In this document: one piece after another, positions 28,289 through 37,192 of the stretch
How the letters are laid out: each line of letters begins with the position of its first letter
Numbering within the stretch: position 1 is the first letter of the stretch
Origin: Streptomyces sp. NBC_01754
GTDB taxonomy: Bacteria; Actinomycetota; Actinomycetes; Streptomycetales; Streptomycetaceae
NCBI RefSeq assembly: GCF_035918015.1
Contig: NZ_CP109132.1
Span: 7,316,001-7,380,000, forward strand
Direction of reading: 5' to 3'
Length of the DNA stretch: 64,000 nucleotides
Notes under the pieces: model-generated
Seen by the model: only the letters and a program-made list of their open reading frames with translations
What the model was told of the DNA's origin: nothing
Database searches by the model: none
Position numbers and translations under genes: made by a program

Positions 28289-29275
28289 GTGGCATCTGTG
28301 AATGAAATGACGGCACGTGAACGTGAGCGTGCAGGGAAGTTCCGTCCAGGAGGGGAGCTGTCCGGAGGAACTTCAGTCCGGGGGCGTGGTCTCGTACTCA
28401 TTCTGAGTGTGCTGGCCGGTTTTCTTCTGACGGTGGTCTGGTCCGCTGAATTCGTCGACCAGACTGTGGGGGGCGGCATTGCTGAGCCGATTCTTGGGCG
28501 AGATTTTCAGACGGCTCCGCTCGGTTCGGTCGCGTCTGGAATCGCTTTCGCGTTCACCACCGGCCTCGCCGGTACGTTCACCGCCTGCAACATCGCGGTG
28601 TTCGGTACGGTCGCGCCGATGATGGGCGCGGTCGACAGCCGTAGGGGCCGGGCCGTCCAGGCGCTCAAGCCGTTGGGGTGGCTCTTCCTCGGAATGGCGG
28701 TGGTTTCGGCCGCGTACGGTGTTTTGGTCGGGCTGGTGGGAACGTCCATGCCGCAGTTCTCTGTGGAGCAGCCCGCGCCGGGAGTACTGTCGGGGCGCTC
28801 CGTCCAGTCGATGGTGACCTTTGGGGTCATCGGTCTGGCCATGCTCTACATGGGGCTGAGCGCGCTGGGGTACGTGCGTGATCCGTTTGTGCGGATAGCC
28901 CGTCGTTTCCCGCATGTCCGATCGGTGTTCATGGGTGTACTCGTCGGAGGCTTCCTGATCGGACGGCCGTATCCGCTCTTCCGCCAGCTCTTCCGGGATG
29001 CTGCCGAGAGCGGCAACCCCCTCTATGGTGCGGCGGCGTTCGTGCTGCAGTCGGTCGGCAACGTGGTGATCATCGCGGTTATCTTCTTCGTGCTGGCGTA
29101 CTTCGCAGGTGGCAGGCTGTCCGTATGGCTGATGGCCAAGCCGGGCCGCATGGCCGCCGTGACGGCTGTGACGCTGATCGTCGTGGGTGTCTTCACCTTC
29201 CTCTACTGGGACGTCAGGATGCTCGCGCGCCGCGAGATCATTCCCTGGTACCCGATCGCCCCCTGGGCGGGCTGA
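28289..29275 (+). CDS. Polytopic membrane protein, CcdA/DsbD-like in places
   Basis: 328 residues from GTG 28289 with AAAGGAG at good spacing. About six to seven membrane segments: LVLILSVLAGFLLTVVW, AFAFTTGLAGTFTACNIAVFG, LGWLFLGMAVVSAAYGVLVG, MVTFGVIGLAMLYMGLSALGY, SVFMGVLVGGFLIG, VIIAVIFFVLAYF and VTAVTLIVVGVFTFLYW. FTACNIAVFGTVAPMM resembles DsbD/CcdA membrane domains but only one Cys is present. It faces the AhpD-like gene, which suggests a redox or stress theme. Function is not settled. Confidence 0.7.
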   Translation: MASVNEMTARERERAGKFRPGGELSGGTSVRGRGLVLILSVLAGFLLTVVWSAEFVDQTVGGGIAEPILGRDFQTAPLGSVASGIAFAFTTGLAGTFTACNIAVFGTVAPMMGAVDSRRGRAVQALKPLGWLFLGMAVVSAAYGVLVGLVGTSMPQFSVEQPAPGVLSGRSVQSMVTFGVIGLAMLYMGLSALGYVRDPFVRIARRFPHVRSVFMGVLVGGFLIGRPYPLFRQLFRDAAESGNPLYGAAAFVLQSVGNVVIIAVIFFVLAYFAGGRLSVWLMAKPGRMAAVTAVTLIVVGVFTFLYWDVRMLARREIIPWYPIAPWAG

Positions 29276-29276
29276 T

Positions 29277-29735
29277 GGAGGGAACGCGAACCGGCCGCTG
29301 CACCCTGTTCGGGTCTCTGGAGGCCGGCCCGGATCGCTACGGCATCGACATCGCCCTCACCGATGCGGACGGCGCGCTCGGCGCGCTGGAGGAGACGGGG
29401 ATGTACGTCTACGGCAACAAGGCGCCGATGCTCGCCCGCGAGCCAGCTCCTTCCCCAGGGGAGTTGGAGACCGCCGATCTGAACAACAAGTCCCTGGAGG
29501 GAGCCAGGCCCGGCCGGTCGATCTGGGCCGGGAAGGGGCCTGGTTCGACTCCGGGACGCACGAGCGCCTGCTCGATTGGTGACCTTCGCGCAGCTCACGG
29601 AGAAGTGTCAGGGCCTCCTCATCGCCTGTATCGAGGGGCGGCCGCGTACCGGGCGGACTCCATCGACGCCGGCCAATTCTTGGAACTCGGCCGGCGCAAC
29701 GGCTGAGCGACCGACTGCGGACGCTATGTGATGCA
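29277..29735 (+). pseudogene. Glucose-1-phosphate thymidylyltransferase (RmlA) remnant
   Basis: Pieces in different frames spell the 3' half of RmlA. They are LFGSLEAGPDRYGIDIALTD and LEETGMYVYGNKAPMLA, then SPGELETADLNNKSLEGA (cf. the family's RGELEITDLN). A shift near 29530 leads to WFDSGTHERLLDW, and a further shift to TFAQLTEKCQGLLIACIE and AAAYRADSIDAGQFLELGRRNG. RmlA makes dTDP-glucose for deoxysugars. At least two frameshifts and loss of the N-terminal half make it dead. It may be a relic of an old sugar-pathway locus. Confidence 0.75.
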
Positions 29736-29773
29736 GTGGACCGGAGCTGCCGTCTGACTGGCAGTTACGCCAC

Positions 29774-29809
29774 GAACCCACCGACCGCACTGGCGGGCCC
29801 GGTGGGTTC
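29774..29809. terminator. Strong hairpin, terminator-like
   Basis: GAACCCACCG at 29774-29783 pairs perfectly with CGGTGGGTTC at 29800-29809, leaving a 16-base loop. It sits just downstream of the rmlA remnant. No long T-run follows, but a stable GC-rich stem of this kind often serves as a terminator in Streptomyces. Confidence 0.55.
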
Positions 29810-30267
29810 GTCGTTCCCGGACCCCTGTATGGCTGTGGTGGACCGCCCCGGCTCGAATGGAGGCTTTTTTCATGAAAGGATCGAGTCAGGCACCGCCTTC
29901 CGTTACCCAGTTACCCTCGTTGAGTTCCTGCGCCGTGCGGTGCGCATGGGGCCGCTTCGGCGGCGTCGAGCCGATCTGCGGGACGCCCCCTCAAGCACCA
30001 CTGCAAGATCGCCCTTTCCCCGTACTACGGCCACAAGAAGCGCCTCGTAACTCACTTCGCCCGTTCTGTGCGCGGGTGCGAAAATCGAGGAGCGAATACA
30101 GGAGGTTCCTTCTCGATTCGTCAGCGGGGCTGGGGCGCTGGTCGACCCGGTGGTTCGCCCGTGATGTCCTCGGTTGGTGCGGGGCGGGCCGTCGCGTGAC
30201 GCGCCGGGTGTGCCGGGTTGCACGGGCCCGGAGACTCTCGGTTCTCCTCCCGATCGGGCCTTGACTC
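29810..30267. other. Gene-free region left of IS630
   Basis: About 460 bp with only compositional frames. It ends at the TA target of the IS630 element at 30268-30269. Confidence 0.4.
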
Positions 30268-30269
30268 TA

Positions 30270-31398
30270 GTGTCCTGAGTCGTAAGTCTGCGGGCGGTTA
30301 TAGAGTGGGTTGATGCCTGGTCCGAAGCCGCTGTCGCTGGAGTTGTCCGATCACGAACGCCGGGTGCTGCGGGGCTGGTTGCGCAAGCAGACGGCGTCTC
30401 AGGCGTTGGTGCTGCGGTCGAGGATCGTGCTGGCGTGCGCGGAGGGCCGGCCGAACGCGCAGGTCGCGCAGGATCTCGGTGTCTCGCGGGAGACCGCACG
30501 CAAGTGGCGGGCCCGGTTCGCCGCGGACCGGCTGGAGGGCCTGGTGGACCGGCCCCGTTCGGGGGCGCCGCGAAAGATCACGGACGAGCAGGTCGAGGCG
30601 CTGGTCACCAGGACCCTGGATCAGGCGCCGCCGACGGGCGATTCGCACTGGTCGACGCGTTCGATGGCCGAGGCCGCAGGAATGTCGCAGTCGGCCGTCT
30701 CGCGGATCTGGCGGGCCTTCGGCCTCAAGCCGCACATCGTGGAGACCTGGAAGCTGTCGACCGACCCGCAGTTCGTGACCAAAGTCCGCGACGTGGTGGG
30801 CATCTACCTCTCCCCGCCCGAGAACGCGCTGGTCCTGGCGGTGGACGAGAAGTCGCAGATACAGGCCCTGGACCGGACCCAGCCAGTGCTGCCGATGGCC
30901 CCGGCCACGCCGGCGAAGATGACCCACGACTACGTCCGGCACGGCACGACCAGCCTGTTCGCGGCCCTGGACATCGCCTCCGGCTCGGTCATCGCCCAGC
31001 ACTACCGCCGCCATCGCCACCAGGAGTTCCTCCGCTTCCTGAAGGTCATCGACGCCGCCGTCCCCAAGAACCTCGAACTCCACCTGATCCTGGACAACTA
31101 CGCCACCCACAAAACCGAGCCGGTCAAGAAGTGGCTGCTGCGGCACCCCCGCTTCCACCTGCACTTCACCCCCACCTCCGCCTCATGGCTCAACCTCGTC
31201 GAGCGCTGGTTCGCCGAACTGACCTGCCGCAAACTCCGCCGCTCGGCCCACCGCAGCGTCGTCGAACTCGAACGCGACATCCGCCGCTGGATCAACGAGT
31301 GGAACAAGAACCCCAAGCCGTTCATCTGGACGAAGACCGCCGACGACATCCTCGACACCCTCGCCGCATACTGCACACGAATTAACGACTCAGGACAC
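30270..31398 (+). mobile_element. IS630-family element, intact with TA target duplication
   Basis: Ends are inverted repeats: GTGTCCTGAGTCGT at the left and ACGACTCAGGACAC at the right. TA dinucleotides at 30268-30269 and 31399-31400 are the target duplication expected for this family. One transposase gene fills it. The TA at the right also supplies part of the transposase stop codon. Confidence 0.9.
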
Positions 31399-31401
31399 TA
31401 G
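30313..31401 (+). CDS. IS630-family transposase
   Basis: 362 residues. An N-terminal helix-turn-helix (RPNAQVAQDLGVSRETARKWRARF) and winged region precede a DDE domain: LVLAVDEKSQIQALDR (Asp), LHLILDNYATHKT (Asp), SWLNLVERWFAEL (Glu). The frame is intact. The stop TAG at 31399-31401 uses the duplicated TA plus a flanking G, so the C-terminus depends on the insertion site. Probably active. Confidence 0.93.
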   Translation: MPGPKPLSLELSDHERRVLRGWLRKQTASQALVLRSRIVLACAEGRPNAQVAQDLGVSRETARKWRARFAADRLEGLVDRPRSGAPRKITDEQVEALVTRTLDQAPPTGDSHWSTRSMAEAAGMSQSAVSRIWRAFGLKPHIVETWKLSTDPQFVTKVRDVVGIYLSPPENALVLAVDEKSQIQALDRTQPVLPMAPATPAKMTHDYVRHGTTSLFAALDIASGSVIAQHYRRHRHQEFLRFLKVIDAAVPKNLELHLILDNYATHKTEPVKKWLLRHPRFHLHFTPTSASWLNLVERWFAELTCRKLRRSAHRSVVELERDIRRWINEWNKNPKPFIWTKTADDILDTLAAYCTRINDSGH

Positions 31402-31405
31402 GCCC

Positions 31406-32939
31406 AATGCCGTTCGGTTAGCCGTCTGGCGGGTTTGGCAATGTGTTGATCTCGATGTGGACGGCGGTTCTGTGGGTTCGGTGGTCGGTGTGGCGGCCGA
31501 CGGCGCGGTACTTGGAGTTGATCGCTCGTTTCTTCACGCGGGGTCGGGACCGGTGACGGCGGGCGGGTAGGAGGCCGTTGAGTATGGCGGTGCCGATCTG
31601 TCCGACGAGGTCGGTCTGGGTGTGGATGATGCCGGCGGCCCGGATGATCTGGTCACGTGCTGTGTTCAGCGCGATGGTGAATGCGGCGCGGTCGGGGTTG
31701 ATGTCGGGCCGGTGCAGGACGGCGTCGCTCATCGCGGTGCGTAGTGCCTGGTAGGCGACCAGAAGTGCCCAGGTCTCCTGGGTGACGGCTGCCGGGTGGC
31801 GGCCGCGCAGGACTCTGCCGCCGAGGAGGGTCGATTTCAGCTCGCAGTAGCTGGTCTCGATCTCCCAGCGTTCTCGGTAGAGCCTGACCAGGGCGGTGGC
31901 GGGTGCTTCGTCGGGGTCGAGCAGGCTGGTGACGAGCCGGTAGGCGTGTTGGGTGGCAGTGTGCTTGCTGGTGCTGTCGGCAGGGGTGAGGGTGAGGGTG
32001 GCCTCAATGACTCGGACGGGGACTTCACCTATGCGGGACAGGAACGTGCCGTCGGGTAGACGGCGCAGGATCGGCAGCTTGAGCGCTGTGCTGTGGGTCT
32101 TGGCCCGGATAAGGAAGTCCGCGCCCGTGGATGCGACCGTGTCCACGAACCTGGTGGCTGAGAAGTTTCGGTCACCCAGCAGCAGCATCCCGGGCCGGAG
32201 TGCTCTGGTCGTGCCCGCGCCTGTGACCAGGTCACGGGCGTAGGTCAGCTCGCCGGTCAGGTCGGTGCCGAAGGCGGCGTCCATGAGGGTTCGGGTCCCG
32301 CAGGCCGTCAGCGTGACCAGACGCAGCATCGGGTAACCGGCGGGCCCGTTCGGTCCGGCCTTCGCCTTGGGGAACACCGACAGGTTCGCGGGCGTGTCCG
32401 GCAGCGCGATCTGGGTGCCATCGATCGCGACCACCAGCCTGCCCGCGAACCGTGTCACCTGTGTCGCGGTCACCGCTGCGGGGCCTTTGACCAGATCGAA
32501 CAGTGCTTTCAACGGTCTGGGGCCGACCCGCCGCATCGCAGCCGTGATCGATGAAGGCGCCGGTACAGGCAGCGGCACAGGCAGCGAGGCGTTCAGCCGG
32601 GACCAGATTCCCGTCCAGCCCGTCCCGGTGAACAGCGCGCCTGCGAGCAGGAGGTAGACCACCACCCGCGACGGCAGCCGCCGCACCCGATGCTGCAGAC
32701 CACCCGCGGACGCGAGTGCCTCGTCGACAAGATCGAACGGAACAACCTGGGTCAACTCGCCCAGGTGCCCCACGGCAAACACACCGGGAGCATGCGTAAT
32801 GACAGAATCAGACACTGCAGCCCTTGCAGAGGAACACGAGTCTTGGCGGACCCGAGAACCACTACAAGGGCTGCACCCGTATCACCAGCCGAAACGCCGA
32901 GAGTTGCACCGCCGAACGAACCCCTAACCGAACGGCATT
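31406..32939 (-). mobile_element. IS4-family element with perfect 16-bp inverted repeats
   Basis: AATGCCGTTCGGTTAG at 31406-31421 is the exact reverse complement of the sequence at 32924-32939. CTAGGCCC lies directly left (31398-31405) and again at 32943-32950, three bases beyond the right repeat, a likely target duplication. The left copy has been split by IS630. One intact transposase fills the element. Confidence 0.85.
31418..32815 (-). CDS. IS4-family transposase
   Basis: 465 residues from GTG 32815. The DDE core appears as LVVAIDGTQIALPDTPANL (Asp) and LLLGDRNFSA (Asp). The IS4 YREK signature is clear in YRERWEIETSYCELK (Tyr, Arg, Glu, Lys spaced as in the family). N-terminal residues form a helical DNA-binding part (VDEALASAGGLQHRVRRLPSR). 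The stop lies inside the left terminal repeat. The frame is intact, so it may be active. Confidence 0.92.
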   Translation of the reverse strand: MSDSVITHAPGVFAVGHLGELTQVVPFDLVDEALASAGGLQHRVRRLPSRVVVYLLLAGALFTGTGWTGIWSRLNASLPVPLPVPAPSSITAAMRRVGPRPLKALFDLVKGPAAVTATQVTRFAGRLVVAIDGTQIALPDTPANLSVFPKAKAGPNGPAGYPMLRLVTLTACGTRTLMDAAFGTDLTGELTYARDLVTGAGTTRALRPGMLLLGDRNFSATRFVDTVASTGADFLIRAKTHSTALKLPILRRLPDGTFLSRIGEVPVRVIEATLTLTPADSTSKHTATQHAYRLVTSLLDPDEAPATALVRLYRERWEIETSYCELKSTLLGGRVLRGRHPAAVTQETWALLVAYQALRTAMSDAVLHRPDINPDRAAFTIALNTARDQIIRAAGIIHTQTDLVGQIGTAILNGLLPARRHRSRPRVKKRAINSKYRAVGRHTDHRTHRTAVHIEINTLPNPPDG

Positions 32940-32943
32940 ACCC

Positions 32944-33220
32944 TAGGCCCCTCCTCATCAGGGCAGGGTCGGCCGTCAGGTGGGCGGCCGGCAGCTGGGT
33001 GAGCCTGTTCCAGTTGGTGGTGAACGCCGCTGCGCAGGGCCAGGTCTGCTCGATGCACAGGACGCGGCGGCGGGCGTGGCAGGTCAGGCGGGCCGGAAGG
33101 TGGTATAGGCAAAGGTGCATCGTGTCGGGCTCGGCGCCTTCGAGGTTGTCCTGGTTGTGCAGGGTGAGTCGCTGCAGCAGCAACTGCTCAGCCTGCACAA
33201 CCAGGTGTCGAGGTTCGCGG
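32944..33220 (-). pseudogene. IS1380-like transposase C-terminal fragment
   Basis: The minus frame here reads LYHLPARLTCHARRRVLCIEQTWP then AAFTTNWNRLTQLP, the typical C-terminal end of IS1380-family transposases. Upstream residues (LVVQAEQLLLQRLTLHNQDNLEGAEPDTMH) fit the region before it. No start or catalytic domain remains. Its edge meets the IS4-element insertion site, so the IS4 element may have landed in or beside this relic. Confidence 0.6.
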
Positions 33221-33514
33221 CGGGGCGAGGCCTCCCAGGCGATTTCGGGGAGCTCCCCGATAGCCGCTTCGTCCTCGGGTGTGATCTTCCAGCGCGAAGG
33301 CAAGGACGCGGACGTGGTCGTCCACGGTATTGGCGCGCTGCGTTTGCCCGGGCGGAGATGCATGGCGAGGCTCTCGCCGGTGTTCGCCGCCGGCCAACTG
33401 CCCAGCAGGCTGCGTCCTTGCAGGTCAGCAGCGCCCTTCTACTGGCTGGGTGTCAGCTCGCTCACGCCAGTACCGCCACGGCTCCAGGATTTCGCCGCCT
33501 TCACCCACTCGCCA

Positions 33515-33990
33515 CCCGAGCGGCTTTGACCACGTCACGTTCGTCGTGGACGACTTCTCCCGGCGGACCGTCGGCCGGTCGGCTGCCACATTCAAGGAGT
33601 CCAGGCTCGTCCTGGACCTCCGGAGATGGCGCTGCGGAAGCGCGACCGGGGCGGACTCCCGCGTGTACGCGATGGGTTGATACTTCTCGCGAACGTGGGA
33701 TCTCAGTACACATGGTCCGCGCCGACCGAGCGTCTGGGCCGGGGAAGGTTCGTGGCCTTGATCGGCTCGGTCGGAGACGTCTATGACAATGGCCCAGATG
33801 GAGTTGACGGTCGGCCTGTTCAGAACAGAGTTGATCAGACTCAGCCGGCTCTGGAAGGGCTTTCCCAGATCGAGCTCGCCACCGCCGAGTGGGTCGACTG
33901 GTAATGCCACCCGCCGACTCCACGGTGAGACAGGCCACTTCCCACCTGTCGAGTACGAGACCAACCAGTCCATGGAGCCCACGAGCCCCA
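33515..33990 (+). pseudogene. IS3-family orfB (integrase) remnant with frameshifts
   Basis: Pieces of one IS3 integrase lie in three frames: TFVVDDFSRRTVGRSAATF and ESRLVLDL; then ANVGSQYTWSAPTERLG, IGSVGDVYDN and LSQIELATAEWVDW; then RRLHGETGHFPPVEYETNQS. In intact relatives these form the rve catalytic core (DAFSRRIVGW, GSQYTS, ELATAEWVDWYN). Frameshifts make it dead. It differs from the IS3 copy at 37.8-42.7 kb. Confidence 0.75.
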
Positions 33991-34147
33991 GATCAAAACC
34001 ACAATCTGAGATCTCCACCGATCCCGGAACGGTTCAGGGATCGCCTCGTTCTCGTCCTCGTTCTCGTGAAGTTCGGAGGGAAGTATTTTGTCGAGCGGCG
34101 GTGGCCGAGCTGACTGGCCTGGGGCTTCGCTCGTCTGTTCTGGTTTG

Positions 34148-35086
34148 TTAGTTGTTGATGGGGGATGGGGGGATGTTGATGTGTGCAGTTGCGGTTGTGG
34201 TGCTCGCTTGGGTGGCTGTGAGTTGGATGGTGGTGGGGGTGGGTGTGTGGGCTTTGATGAGGCAGGGCTGGTCGAGTTCGGTGTAGTGGTTGAACGTGGC
34301 GTGGAAGCTGGTGGAGGCGTGGGGGTGGATGGGCTGGGGGGTTCGGAGGCTGTGGGCGGCTTGACTGAAGGCTTCGAGGAGGACCATGCCAGGGATGTGG
34401 TCGTGTGGGTGGTCGAACAGTGTGGGGTGGGTGAGATCGGTGCGTAGGAGCCAGAGGTTGGGGTGGGGGGTGGGAGTGAGGACGACGTCGTGAGGGCGTT
34501 CACGGCCGACTTGAGTGGGGGGCATGGGGGGGCCTGGGGGAAGCGCTCTGGCGCTGGCTTCCTCGGCGGAAGCGTGGTGTCCGCGTAGTCGGCGGTAGAT
34601 GGCTTCGGGGTAGGCGGTGTATTTGATCCGGGCGGTGCCGACGGGTGTTCCGTCGCGTGTGGCGTGGATCTCTGCCTCGAGGCGGGCGCAGCCTCGGCGG
34701 CGGCGTTCTATGGAGGTGTGGGTGATGTGCAGCTGTATTTCTGCTGGTGTTCGGGTTGTTCGTAGGCCGTGGGGGGTGGTGGAGCAAGTGGCGTGGTCCC
34801 AGCCCAGGCGGTGCTCGAGGGGGATGCCGAATTCGGTGTGAGAGAGCAGGGCCAGGGCTTGGCGGGTGCTTTCTGTGAAGAGGAGGGGGCTGTGGGCTTC
34901 CTGTTGGGTTGTGTAGAAGGGGTGGTGCGGGGGCCACTGGATGGTGGCGACGTGCTTGTTGTCCGATATGCCATGCCAAGTGGTGATGAGTACTTCTGAG
35001 GCGTCTGTTTTGCGGACGAGGTGTTTGGCCACGGTGGGTCGTTGTGGGATCAGGGTGATCGGGCCGTGGCTGCTGGGTGAAGTCAT
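34148..35086 (-). CDS. AfsA/ScbA-family gamma-butyrolactone biosynthesis protein
   Basis: About 312 residues; ATG 35086 (or GTG 35089) is preferred because GGGGAG precedes it, although the frame opens at 35104. Two hot-dog-like AfsA repeats: the first with VRKTDASEVLITTW and LFTESTRQALALLSHTEFG, the second with DLTHPTLFDHPHDHIPGMVLLEAFSQAA, the family's signature. AfsA proteins condense dihydroxyacetone phosphate with a beta-ketoacyl chain in A-factor-type autoregulator synthesis. The C-terminus is Thr/Pro-rich. Divergent from an ArpA-like receptor, the classical pair. Confidence 0.9.
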   Translation of the reverse strand: MTSPSSHGPITLIPQRPTVAKHLVRKTDASEVLITTWHGISDNKHVATIQWPPHHPFYTTQQEAHSPLLFTESTRQALALLSHTEFGIPLEHRLGWDHATCSTTPHGLRTTRTPAEIQLHITHTSIERRRRGCARLEAEIHATRDGTPVGTARIKYTAYPEAIYRRLRGHHASAEEASARALPPGPPMPPTQVGRERPHDVVLTPTPHPNLWLLRTDLTHPTLFDHPHDHIPGMVLLEAFSQAAHSLRTPQPIHPHASTSFHATFNHYTELDQPCLIKAHTPTPTTIQLTATQASTTTATAHINIPPSPINN

Positions 35087-35197
35087 CACGTGTGCGCTCC
35101 CCATGGATCATCGAAGGTGACCGTGCTTGGGTGCTTGGACGTGCTTGGACGTGCTTGGGCGCTGGGCCGTCTGGGATCGGGCGGCGGGCACCTGTGA

Positions 35198-35230
35198 TGT
35201 AAAATAAGGATTATTCTTTTTTTTGTCTAC
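35198..35230. promoter_or_regulatory. AT-rich palindrome in AfsA/receptor divergon, possible ARE
   Basis: AATAA-gga-TTATT at about 35203-35215 is a perfect inverted repeat within an AT-rich run (AAAATAAGGATTATTC then T8). It lies about 30 bp before the receptor start, where receptors of this family bind to repress themselves and the synthase. A similar A-rich block occurs before the IS701-like gene at 43.8 kb. The function is inferred. Confidence 0.5.
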
Positions 35231-35244
35231 GAGGGAGTGGCATC

Positions 35245-35922
35245 GTGTCCGGATCGCCTGACAAGCGTCCTGTGAAGCAGGAGCGTGCCCTTCGGACGCG
35301 GGCGCGCCTCGTCCGGGCTGCGGCGGAGATTTTCGCTGAGAGTGGGTTTGCTGGTGCGAGTGTTTCTCGGATTGCGGAGCGGGCCGGGTTGACGCTGGGG
35401 GCGATGTATTTTCACTTCAAGAACAAGGAGGCGTTGGCGCGTGAGATCGTGCGTGGTCAGCCGGATGTCGTTGCGCCGCCGCTTCCTTCGGAGGGTCTGC
35501 AGAGGCTGATCGACATTACGCTGACGTGGGCTTACCAGATGCTGGATGAGCCGTTGCTGTTGGCTGGTGCCCGGTTGGTGACGGATCAGGAGTTGTTCAT
35601 CTCCAGTGAGGAGAACTCGCATCAGCAGTGGACGGTGGTAGCGATATCGGCGTTCACGGAAGCGAAGGAGATGGGGCAGTTGCGGGAGGGGGTGGATATC
35701 CCGGCTCTTGCGCGGATGGTGGTGAGTGCCTGTACGGGTGCGCAGATGCATGCCCAGATGGAGTCCGGGCGTCGGGATCTGCCGGTCCGGGTGGAGGAGA
35801 TCTGGCGCTGTGTGCTTCCCGCGATTGCGATACCGGGGGTTGTGGGGGAGATGGTGTTCGACGAGGCGCGTGGCAGGCGACCGGTGGCCGGCGGGAGGGG
35901 AGTGGGGACTGCTGCACGATGA
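35245..35922 (+). CDS. ArpA/ScbR-like gamma-butyrolactone receptor, TetR family
   Basis: 225 residues from GTG 35245 with GAGGGAG upstream. The N-terminus (VKQERALRTRARLVRAAAEIFAESGFAGASVSRIAERAGLTLGAMYFHFKNKEALA) is typical of butyrolactone receptors, including the GAMYFHFKNKEALA block. The C-terminal domain has the conserved W in QWTVVAISAF expected in the ligand pocket. It should repress its own and the AfsA gene until the autoregulator binds. ISAs1 element 35954-37338 lies just downstream. Confidence 0.92.
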   Translation: MSGSPDKRPVKQERALRTRARLVRAAAEIFAESGFAGASVSRIAERAGLTLGAMYFHFKNKEALAREIVRGQPDVVAPPLPSEGLQRLIDITLTWAYQMLDEPLLLAGARLVTDQELFISSEENSHQQWTVVAISAFTEAKEMGQLREGVDIPALARMVVSACTGAQMHAQMESGRRDLPVRVEEIWRCVLPAIAIPGVVGEMVFDEARGRRPVAGGRGVGTAAR

Positions 35923-35989
35923 GGTGACGTCTGGTCTGGCCTGCCTGTGGGGCCAGGGGCATTGCGTGAAGTGATCTTGTCCGGTTTCG

Positions 35990-37192
35990 TCAGATAAGGC
36001 CGAGGGCGGCCAGGGGACGGTGGCAGTCGCGGGCGGCATGGCGGAGGGCTGCGGCGATGTTCCTCGCGCCGTCCTGGCGGTGCAGGCCGATGGCGAGGTT
36101 GCGCAGGCCTGCCATGGTGCGGGGCAGTTGGGCGGTGCGGACCTTGGAGTCGTCCTCGCGGAAGGTGCGGTCGCGGACGTGGTGGAGGCAGTTTTCGATG
36201 AGCCAGTGGCCGCGGATCCAAGCGGCGAGCTCGGCGCCACTGGCGGCGCCGGGCGGCAGGCTGGTGACCAGGTAGACCCGCTCGATGGTCAGCTTGCCCT
36301 CGGTCAGGTCGCTTCTCCAGCGCACGACTTGGAGGGCCTGGGCGGCGTCGGGGTATTCGAGGTGGGCGAAGGCGGCGGTCTTGAGTCGGCGGATCTCGAG
36401 GCGGTGGTGGGCCCGGGTTCGGTCCCTGTGGTCCAGCGCGATCTCGGCCCAGGGCAGCCGGCGGATCCTCTCGTAGAGGCCAGGGTGGTTCTTCTTGACG
36501 ATCGCGATGTAGTGGGCGCCGCGTTCACGGAGGTAGGTGCCGTGGTCGTGCTGGGTGTGCAGCGCGTCGGCGGTGATGAGGGTGCCGGTCAGGTCCAGGC
36601 CGTCCAGCAGCGGGGCGAAGGCGGGGATCTCGTTGCTCTTGTCGGCGACCTGTCGCTGGGCCAGGACCTCGCCGCTGTGGGCCATGGCCGCAAGCAGCGT
36701 CACGGCCGTCTTCTCGCCGGCCCGCGAGCCGCGCAGGACCTTTCCGTCCACGGCGATCGGCCGCAGAGCGGGCCGGGACTCCTCAGGTGTGGGGGCCGGC
36801 CGGCGGCGGGCGTCGAGGAATGCGCCGATCGCGGCATCCAGCAGATCGCCGTCGAGGCGGGCCAGCAGGCGGCGGACGGTTCCCGGATGCGGTACGGGGA
36901 CCGTGCCGGTGAGCGCATCGGGCGGGAAGCCCAGAGCGCGCAGGGCCCACGCGGGCGCGTCGGCAAGCCACTCGCCGATCGCGAGCAGGGAGCGGGCGCC
37001 GGCCAGGACGCTGGCGGCCGCCGCGCTCAGCAGCGCGGCCAGTGGATAGCGCCGTCCGCGGGCATCACGGGGATCGGGCACCCCAGACAGGAATCGGTGC
37101 AGGTCAACGGCGTCGCGCAGCGGAGCAGGCGCCTTGGCATGGGCCAGGTGCTCCAGCGCGGAGGGCATGGGAGAGGATGTCGGGGCAGGCAC
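35990..37192 (-). CDS. ISAs1-family transposase A
   Basis: 400 residues from GTG 37192. N-terminal DDE_Tnp_1-associated segment (DLHRFLSGVPDPRDARGRRYPLAALLS), then the DDE domain: PIAVDGKVLRGSR (Asp), TLITADALHTQ (Asp) and a C-terminal LIENCLHHVRDRTFREDDS (Glu). Length matches the family. Intact frame and exact target duplication suggest a recent insertion. Its GTG lies inside one arm of an inverted repeat, which could limit translation of read-through transcripts. Confidence 0.92.
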   Translation of the reverse strand: MPAPTSSPMPSALEHLAHAKAPAPLRDAVDLHRFLSGVPDPRDARGRRYPLAALLSAAAASVLAGARSLLAIGEWLADAPAWALRALGFPPDALTGTVPVPHPGTVRRLLARLDGDLLDAAIGAFLDARRRPAPTPEESRPALRPIAVDGKVLRGSRAGEKTAVTLLAAMAHSGEVLAQRQVADKSNEIPAFAPLLDGLDLTGTLITADALHTQHDHGTYLRERGAHYIAIVKKNHPGLYERIRRLPWAEIALDHRDRTRAHHRLEIRRLKTAAFAHLEYPDAAQALQVVRWRSDLTEGKLTIERVYLVTSLPPGAASGAELAAWIRGHWLIENCLHHVRDRTFREDDSKVRTAQLPRTMAGLRNLAIGLHRQDGARNIAAALRHAARDCHRPLAALGLI

